Positions 57,670-64,000 of a DNA stretch of 64,000 bases are shown piece by piece. Under the pieces are notes generated by a model. That model had not been told where the DNA came from, did no database searches, and saw nothing but the letters and a program-made list of their open reading frames with translations. Made by a program: the position numbers and the translations under genes. The stretch is from positions 147,994,001 through 148,058,000 of the forward strand of contig JBITNC010000001.1 in the NCBI GenBank assembly GCA_050084985.1, in the 5' to 3' direction. Every line of letters begins with the position of its first letter. Within the stretch, counting starts at the first letter, position 1. The stretch comes from Nageia nagi. Taxonomy: Eukaryota > Pinophyta.

Positions 57670-58459
57670 CATCCATCAAACCATTTATTACTTTATGGTA
57701 TACTTTCACAATCTTATGGAAATATGTGATCTTTTCCATCCTCACCCATCTATACCATATAGGATGCTCGATCACTATGCTATGAACCAAAAGTTCCCTT
57801 GGTTGAATCATTGCAATATGTTCATATGCCCAACATTGTAATATAAATGAGTGTGCCACCCTCTTACCACTTTTTTGTACCATGATAAAATTATGAGAAT
57901 CATGATACATTTGGGCAATGAAATATGCATCCCATGTATATTGTACATCCTACATCATTGGGTATACTACATGTACCAATCTAAGAGGGATCATATCATG
58001 ATTCTTGTTAGGATACACAATGCTATCAATAGAAATGAACATGATAAATAATACTTGTTTGAACCTCTTCATATTGCCTTTGAAGTAACAATGAAGGTAA
58101 GCACCCTTCTTATTCTTATGATACTCCACTATTATCAACTACTTCATAGAACCTTTACACTATGCATCGATCAAACCCTCCTTGAAATAAATAGGATACA
58201 CTTTTACAGGAACATGTAGAATCCTATGAATATCCTCAAGGATAATGGTGATCTTTTTAGTGGGGAAATGGAAGCTATTGTTCCTCTTCAATGATCTCTC
58301 CATAAGGGTTGTGAGCAACTCCTTATCCACCCATATATATGGAGCATGAAGTAGGTAATCCATACCCACATGATGTAGCATACCCAACTCATCATCAATT
58401 GGATTATCCTTCCAAGCTATATACCTTTTCTAGGTCCTAGACATAATCTCTAAACACAT
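57670..58459 (-). pseudogene. Plant mobile domain gene, 5' exons
   Basis: On the minus strand from an ATG at 58459: RYIAWKDNPIDDELGMLHHVG, WVDKELLTTLMERSLKRNNSFHFP, KKITIILEDIHRILHVPV. After a gap near 58150 comes NKKGAYLHCYFKGNMKRFKQVLF, then VQYTWDAYFIAQMYHD and FILQCWAYEHIAMIQPRELL, ending KVINGLMD at 57670. These are the E(V/A)TITL.D(V/I)..LL.(L/V)PV, Y.WG...L..LY and LL..W..EH blocks of the plant mobile domain. Only a few stops interrupt it (near 58158 and 57957). The last base of the exon abuts GTAAG, the intron donor hit by element C. It lies antisense inside D. Confidence 0.72.
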
Positions 58460-58469
58460 TTTATAAATT

Positions 58470-59700
58470 CATTTAAATCATGAGAGAAAAAATTTATTTT
58501 AATTCTCTAAATACATATTAATAATCACATCAACTATTAAAATATTCTCCTTTCTTGATAAACCTTCTACCAAGCTAGCATTTACATTCACACTAGCACT
58601 CGTGCTAGGCTTTTTACAACTATTCTTTTTTTTTTTAAAATATGAGGATAAATTGCCTTTATTCTTGCTATTTTCTAAAAACATTCTTTGATACCTAAAA
58701 CCCATATCTAGATGTAAATTCATGAAATCCCTAGTCTTAAAACCCTAACCCTAGGGTAAATTAACTATTTTTACCTATTATTCATCTACATTTACAAAAT
58801 TAAGCTAAAACTCTCAACACAAATGTATTAGACACTCACCACATAGGTAGACACATGGTTGTGATGGAGCAAATATACATGATGATTATCTTGGTCCATG
58901 ATCTTCATCCTGTAACACCAAATAGATTAGAATTTTTACTAAATTAACCAAAATCAACCTAAATCAATAGTATACATACATAAAAATACTTACCTCATAA
59001 CTCAAATCTCTTGAAGTATTAACAATCTCTCCATTATGACCATACTCCTCCTGAACTAGAGCTCTAATTTCAAACAATGAATATGAAAATAATAACCAAT
59101 TTTGAACTATCTAAATAAAAAATAGGACATATTTTACAAGATAGCTAATAAACTATGACCACCTTGTACCCCCACACCTTTCAAAATATGATCTCTAGTA
59201 ATATCTTGGAAACTGAAGCATTTAGCCCAAAATTTGGATACTCAATTCATTATGGATCCTAGTGTCCATGTTGATGTTCATGCCCATGTTGGTCATCAAT
59301 ATCTATGCTTTCCTTCACATTTACCTTCTCACCTTAGATACTATGATACCTCTAATTCAATGTGGTCTAAAAACTATTGTAGGATAAACATGTATTAGGG
59401 AATGAGGTTCTTTTCAGGGATGAAAAAATATCCAATCGAAGAACAATGTGTTCCTTGCACATTCATGCTTGGTTTAGACCCATTAAATACAAGATTCAAT
59501 ACTATAATAACTTCTATAAGGTATGTAATTATTATTATCAACTACATAAATCATATCACATATTACAATTACAACAATACCAACATACAATACTCCTAGG
59601 CTAGCACCAATGCTAAAGCGAGCATGAATGTTGGGATATAAAGGCATAAATCAGACCAATTCAACACAAATCAACACAATGGGTAAGATATAATAAGTAT
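58470..59700. other. Part of D without assigned gene
   Basis: A minus-strand Lys-rich frame (58723-58499; SYFKKKKNSCKKPSTSASVNVN) and a plus-strand frame (59402-59599; KKYPIEEQCVPCTFMLGLDP) have no recognised family. They may be exons of the PMD gene or of D, but I cannot support either. Confidence 0.4.
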
Positions 59701-59764
59701 TTGTATCCTTATCTACACTTTGCATTCAATCATTTTCATGATTTGGAAATAAACCAATCATCTT

Positions 59765-60000
59765 AGAGTCACCTTTGTTGGTTGGGTCTCAACTAACCAT
59801 CATCTTTATATCACATCTAATAATGGGACATGCACCTTATAAGAAGGACAACATATCATATCTACATATAATAATGAGGCATGTACCTCATGATAATGAA
59901 TGGAATATATCTTTAAGTCACCTTTGTTGGTTAGGTCTCAACTAACCATGAAAATGCTAGTTCATATGTTGTATATAGGAATGGGGCATGTACCTCATGA
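59765..60000 (+). repeat. Tandem repeat in the 3' region of D
   Basis: CACCTTTGTTGGTT(G/A)GGTC followed by TCAACTAACCAT occurs at 59770 and 59919 (149-bp period). A sub-repeat GGCATG(C/T)ACCT(T/C)AT occurs near 59830, 59878 and 59988. Confidence 0.8.
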
Positions 60001-60004
60001 TGAT

Positions 60005-60105
60005 GTTAACATATATGGTTTTTATTGCATATGTTCCATTCCTATATGCAATAAAAACCATATGCAATAAAAACCATATATGCAATAAAAATAATATATG
60101 TTAAC
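60005..60105. repeat. Hairpin-forming inverted repeat with tandem arm copies
   Basis: The 20-bp arm ATATGGTTTTTATTGCATAT (60013-60032) is perfectly complementary to 60044-60063 across an 11-base loop. A larger arm from GTTAAC (60005-60032) pairs with 60078-60105 at 26 of 28 positions. The right side carries three tandem TATGCAATAAAAA units. Confidence 0.88.
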
Positions 60106-60543
60106 ATTTATCATGATCTTATATTTATGCATCTAAGAATGAAGCATTAAGTATTCTATATTAGTGTTCTCAATACAATGTATTGATCTTATATTAATTT
60201 CATTATTGCTTCATTACTGCTATATCATTTTTGATGAAATGTTATGATGATTTACTCTTCTTATCATTACTATATCTTTTATGAGCTTACCATCACATAT
60301 ATGTCTAAAAATTTGGTATTTTCTCTCTCTCACTTTTAGGTTATTCTTTTCTCTTGGTTGATTCTACTTCATGCAAGCCATTACATCTCACAACCAAGAT
60401 AATGAGGGGGTAATATACATCATCATTTCTTGATGATTTAGATATTTCTATAGATAAATAAGAAAGTATAAATTTTTTCTTGTCTTTATCTTTACTTCCT
60501 TTGCAAGCATAATGTCAATTCAAAATTCATTTTCATTATACTT

Positions 60544-60561
60544 ACAAAGGGGGGCATCCAT
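60544..60561 (+). other. Polypurine tract of element D
   Basis: ACAAAGGGGGGCATCCAT directly precedes the 3' LTR start TGACACCTAA. Confidence 0.75.
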
Positions 60562-61375
60562 TGACACCTAAAATTGGCTTCATTAACATTGTCCCACTTA
60601 GGTGTAATATTATATATATATATTTAATCACACTTTATCATATTTCAATCATATTTTACCTTATTATCATATATTTATCAAGTTGTGTTCTTATTTTTAT
60701 ATTGGGTGCACTAGGATGACTTCAACCTTCATACAAGGAATCAAATGGTGATATCATGCCTAATATAAATGTAAGTATCTCTAACCTAGAGAAATCATGT
60801 CAAGATTACATCTTGATAGCCAGTACTCTACACTTGGGTATTTCTAAATGCCACCTATTAATATTGGAATATTTTTATCACTTGAGAAAATATTTATCTT
60901 CCATCTTCATGATCATATGCTTGGTTCGACTTATCAACTTATTTGTTATTTCTAATCCTTAATAGAAAATCTCATTCCTTTGTAACACTAGCAACCATGT
61001 TGAAGTGTATGCCCATGCTAAACTCTTAGAACCTAGAACCCACATTGAGATCCTTTTTGTTGTTATTAGGGGGGTTTGCACATCAAGGTTACTTATCCTT
61101 GAAAAGTTTGTTCTACATAAACTTAGCTTTGACATAGGTAAGGAAATACAAGTATTTATCTTATCCTTGATTCCATCTCTTTAGTGCATGCATTTATTTC
61201 ATATCTTAACATTGATATAATTTTATAATTCTATTATTACACTATTATAGTCTTCATTTTTTGTTATTCATGTATGTTTAATTGAGTTAAATAGCTTATA
61301 TATTTCATACTTAAATGTTTGTGTATTTAGTTAATTTATGAAAAACTCCTAGGTGTACCAAAATACATATCAACA
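60562..61375 (+). repeat. 3' LTR of element D
   Basis: Pairs with 43177-43976 over its whole length. It ends ATACATATCAACA. Confidence 0.8.
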
Positions 61376-61399
61376 ACACCATTATGATTTTCTAATCTT

Positions 61400-62110
61400 G
61401 GTATAGGGATTTTTTAGTTAATAATAAGGTCTCTCTAGAAGTCCTTATGTGGGTAGAATTTTTAGGTCTCCCTTAGTCATATGGCCCTTTCTTCATCTCC
61501 TCCCTATTCATATTGGTGACTTTGTCTATGATGAACTTTATTGATTCTATTTGGCTCATGTCCATATAATAGGATATGTGTCAAGGTTGAAATAAGGATT
61601 TTTTACTTAGGGAAGATAAGTTCAAAGCTAATAACGCCACCTTAGTTACTTCATCTCCCTCCTTGAATCCAACCACCAAGCATACTTAGGAAGAGTGTAA
61701 TATGGTGCTTCACAAGAAAGATAAAGGGACTAAACTAACTAATATAGGTCAACCCTCACAAGTTATATATATAATTAATTTCACTCAAACCTTCCCTGGA
61801 GGTTAAAATACTTTCTCCTCAAATACCTCAAGGTGTCAAGGATCTAAGGGTTTATGTAGAGGAGGATAGTATTCCTTTAGTTTATAGTGTTATCCAATAA
61901 TTATAAAAGGTGTAAGGGGTACACACTTAATCTTAGGATTAGAGATCCTATAGCCATCCTCAAGGAAATCCCTCTATTCATGTTCACAAGCATAGACACA
62001 CTAACCCCCTCAGAATAAGGAGCAGGAAAGTTTTATTAATAATTCTTTCTAGTCTCTTTCTATTTTGAAGCTCGACTTAGATGTTCATAAAGGTATGCTC
62101 CTTAATATTC
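61400..62110 (+). pseudogene. LINE ORF1 remnant (DUF4283-like)
   Basis: About 61410-61540 reads DFLVNNKVSLEVLMWVEFLGLPLVIWPF and HIGDFVYDELY. This is the pattern WVR(L/F)PGLPL.(F/L)W.......IG..LG characteristic of DUF4283, the RNA-binding ORF1 domain of plant L1-type LINEs. The rest (up to about 62100) is poorly readable because of stops. No CCHC knuckle was recognised. Confidence 0.6.
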
Positions 62111-62114
62111 TTGA

Positions 62115-62900
62115 ATAAATTTATACTCATGGAATATTAGAGGGATGATATACCCAATTTGATAATACATGGTTTGGAAAGAGTTGATATCTTTTTTTTT
62201 TCAAGTTTTTGTACATCCAAATTTTTCTATTTGTAAAAGTTAAGGCAACAAATTTCAATTTACAATTAGCTAGCATGTCTCTCTAGCATAGAAGCAAGAT
62301 GTATTCTACTACCATCCCCATGGGAGTTATGGAATCATCATTATATTAGGTAGGTAATGAAAAAAAAATTTTGTTTCATAGGGAATACATTTTAATCATC
62401 AAGTTGTATAGATTATACTAAAGGTTGGTGGCTTGTCATTTGAAGTCATTAATGTTTATGCCTCACATGAGGTCCTATAAAGTTATACTCTATGATGGTA
62501 GTGTGCATTATCACTTCCACTAGCTACTTATCTTATATGTGGAGATTTTAATATAATTAAAAAATACTGATAAAATCAACATCACTCCTAATAAATGGGC
62601 CCTTAGGGAGAATGAAGCATGGTTCTTTATGAAGCATAAACTTAGATTTTCAAACCTTAATGCTAGATTTATTGCAAAGTAATTTCCTAAGCATCTGTAG
62701 TACATATGGATTAATCTTAAATTTAGACATATAAGATTCATGAAACACCTAGATTGTATCATGCTTTATGATAATTAAAAATGCTTCTTCTCTCAGAATT
62801 TCCTCCTACCCTATTTTTGGAGACTATTCTAGGGCTCGTCTCTTTTGATCACTCCCTAATTACTTTCAAAATAAATATTATCACTCTTCCTTAGTGGTAT
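62115..62900 (+). pseudogene. LINE ORF2 endonuclease remnant
   Basis: SWNIRG at 62127-62144 is the N-terminal start motif of LINE APE endonucleases. ICGDFN at 62535-62552 is the catalytic GDFN block. SFDHSLI at 62842-62862 corresponds to the terminal SDH motif, with the Ser changed to Phe. The spacing fits a complete endonuclease domain. Between them most frames are broken by stops. Known role: nicking the target DNA for target-primed reverse transcription. Confidence 0.8.
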
Positions 62901-63149
62901 TATGAATCTCAATTCTTCCTTAATACTTCTTTCCTACAAAGTGATATTATTATCTATCACATCCAGTAAGTGTGGAATCTAGTACTTAGTTATCCTAGGG
63001 AGATAATATGGACTAAATGATGGAATATTGTAATCCTTCATACCTTTTCTCTTCTGTTTAGGTTAGGCAAGAAGTTTTCTCAATTCTATCATCATTCAAC
63101 TTTGAATATTTGAATAGATATTTCTCAAGCCTCCATTCATATACAATCC

Positions 63150-64000
63150 AACCCTTTCTATCCTCACTTATAATCCCATGTTTCCCAAATTTGTTATGAC
63201 CTCAAGGTGGTGGAGCAATATGAATCCAAAGAAACTCAAATTAAGGATAAACTACATTGACTCAAGATTGGGGATAAAGTAACTAAATTTTTTTTTCAAA
63301 TATTTAAAATTTCAAGGTAATACACATAATTTAAAGCTTTATATGATGATGGAATCTAGCTAACATAACTTCTTAATACTACCAATTCCTTCACCCACCA
63401 CTATACCTAGGTTTTTGTAGCTCATTCTTATACCCTAGAATGCTTCTAAGTGTTACAACATTGCATAGATGTGGTACCTTGTTGCCTTTAATTATTTCTT
63501 CAAGTTTAATATGATAAGATCCTATCCCATAAATAACTAAAAGATTACCTCTCTCATATGGAGGATGGTAAAGCTCCTAGCTTATATGGCTTCCCTTGTG
63601 AATTTTATAAAACCTATTGGGAGTTTGTTGGCCCAAATCTTCATAAATTTGATCTAGAAGTAGTTCACATAGGCTCTCTTGGTCCATTATTAATAAAGGC
63701 AATATCAAATTCATTCCCATGTAAGGGATCCAGAGCTCATCACAAATTAGAGGCTCATCACCCTTCAAAATATTAGTTATAAGATCATTGCCAAATACCT
63801 TGTATTACATATTCACCCCATCCTTCCTAGTATTGTTCATCAGGATAAATCTAGATTCATTTAGAATCACTATATCTTGGATAATGTTGTAGCTATATGG
63901 GAAGGCAAGAAATAGGATCGATATTTCAATCATCATGCCATCTTTATTAAATTAGATTTTGAAAATTCCTATGATTGAATTGAGTGGGTGTTCATTTTGT
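63150..64000 (+). pseudogene. LINE ORF2 reverse transcriptase, N-terminal part (incomplete)
   Basis: VVEQYESKETQIKDKLHWLKIGDKVTKFFF-type wording near 63210-63300 (a stop replaces one Trp) is the linker before RT. Then MEDGKAPSLYGFPCEFYKTYWEFVG at 63558 is the K.PG.DG.P.EFYK block, followed by KIIAKYLVLHIHPILPSIVHQDKS (about 63785-63850) and LDFENSYD near 63951, the RT motif A with its catalytic Asp. The YxDD box lies beyond the edge. The G of PGPDGFP is lost (PSLYGFP). Confidence 0.85.

Larger units (their letters stand above)
43177..61375 (+). mobile_element. Old gag-bearing LTR element D with antisense PMD gene, split by C
   Basis: Two direct LTR-like repeats of about 800 bp (43177-43976 and 60562-61375) match along their whole length, with about 15% differences in a ~265-bp hand count. 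A polypurine tract precedes the right one. Inside, in order: Ty3/gypsy gag on the plus strand, a PMD gene on the minus strand, element C inserted in that gene, and a repeat-rich 3' region. No protease, RT or integrase belonging to D was found; pol domains at 51-55 kb are minus-strand and belong to C. Without C, D is about 9.6 kb. Flanking 5-mers (CCTAT and ACACC) do not match, so one end may have recombined or mutated. Confidence 0.75.
61400..64000 (+). mobile_element. Plant L1-type LINE, truncated by window edge
   Basis: A DUF4283-like ORF1 region, an APE endonuclease and the first part of a LINE reverse transcriptase follow in the canonical order on the plus strand. All are heavily interrupted by stops. 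It begins directly beyond the 3' LTR of D and continues past 64000. No 5' end, target duplication or poly-A tail is visible in the window. The element is dead. Confidence 0.85.

Overview
The window is very A+T-rich nuclear DNA of a land plant. It carries no intact host gene that I can recognise. It is dominated by old and nested retrotransposons: Ty1/copia, Ty3/gypsy of the Tat and chromovirus types, a gag-only LTR element, and a plant L1-type LINE with a DUF4283-like ORF1. Between them lie decayed fragments of plant gene families: PLS-type PPR, plant mobile domain (PMD), a MULE-type transposase, and a DUF8039-like protein. The depth of decay, the size of the intergenic space and the PPR fragments would suit a gymnosperm or another large-genome seed plant. 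This is inference; the sequence does not name the species.

Layout. Positions 1-2.7 kb are gene-free, with two interleaved minisatellites. From 2.76 to 5.2 kb is a copia pol remnant (integrase, RT, RNase H, polypurine tract, start of a 3' LTR), followed by a second, unrelated LTR-like block (5.9-6.7 kb). At 8.9-9.5 kb is a complex tandem array. At 10152-12334 is a complete 2.2-kb LTR element (called F) with a TAGAT target duplication and only a broken gag. From 12.8 to 17 kb, minus-strand PPR fragments are interleaved with a plus-strand DUF8039-like pseudogene whose segments are duplicated in tandem. From 17 to 20.2 kb are weakly recognisable coding remnants, a 20-bp minisatellite and a long AT microsatellite.

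The first nest spans 21.9-37 kb. A minus-strand MULE-type transposase gene (21947-23203 and 36523-36950) is split by Tat-lineage element A (23209-36522, target duplication GGCAT). A is itself split inside its integrase zinc-finger region by chromovirus B (27612-33568, minus strand, target duplication ACTTT). Both A and B have lost the reverse transcriptase core while keeping most other domains.

From 38 to 43 kb are unidentified coding remnants and an inverted copy of the 8.9-kb array. The second nest spans 43177-61375. Old LTR pair D encloses a gypsy gag but no pol of its own. D carries on the opposite strand a spliced PMD gene, and this is interrupted by Tat element C (49072-57664, minus strand, target duplication CTTAC) exactly at the GTAAG of an intron donor. 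C still has RT, RNase H and integrase. The 3' untranslated regions of A and C share a ~190-bp tandem repeat, and D has its own tandem repeats and a large hairpin. The right end (61.4 kb to the edge) is a decayed LINE.

The genes do not work together as a pathway. The window is a stratified record of insertions whose order can be read from nesting and from hand-counted LTR divergence: B and F youngest (about 3-5%), A about 8-9%, C and D about 15%. All domain calls come from reading translations by eye; no database search was run.
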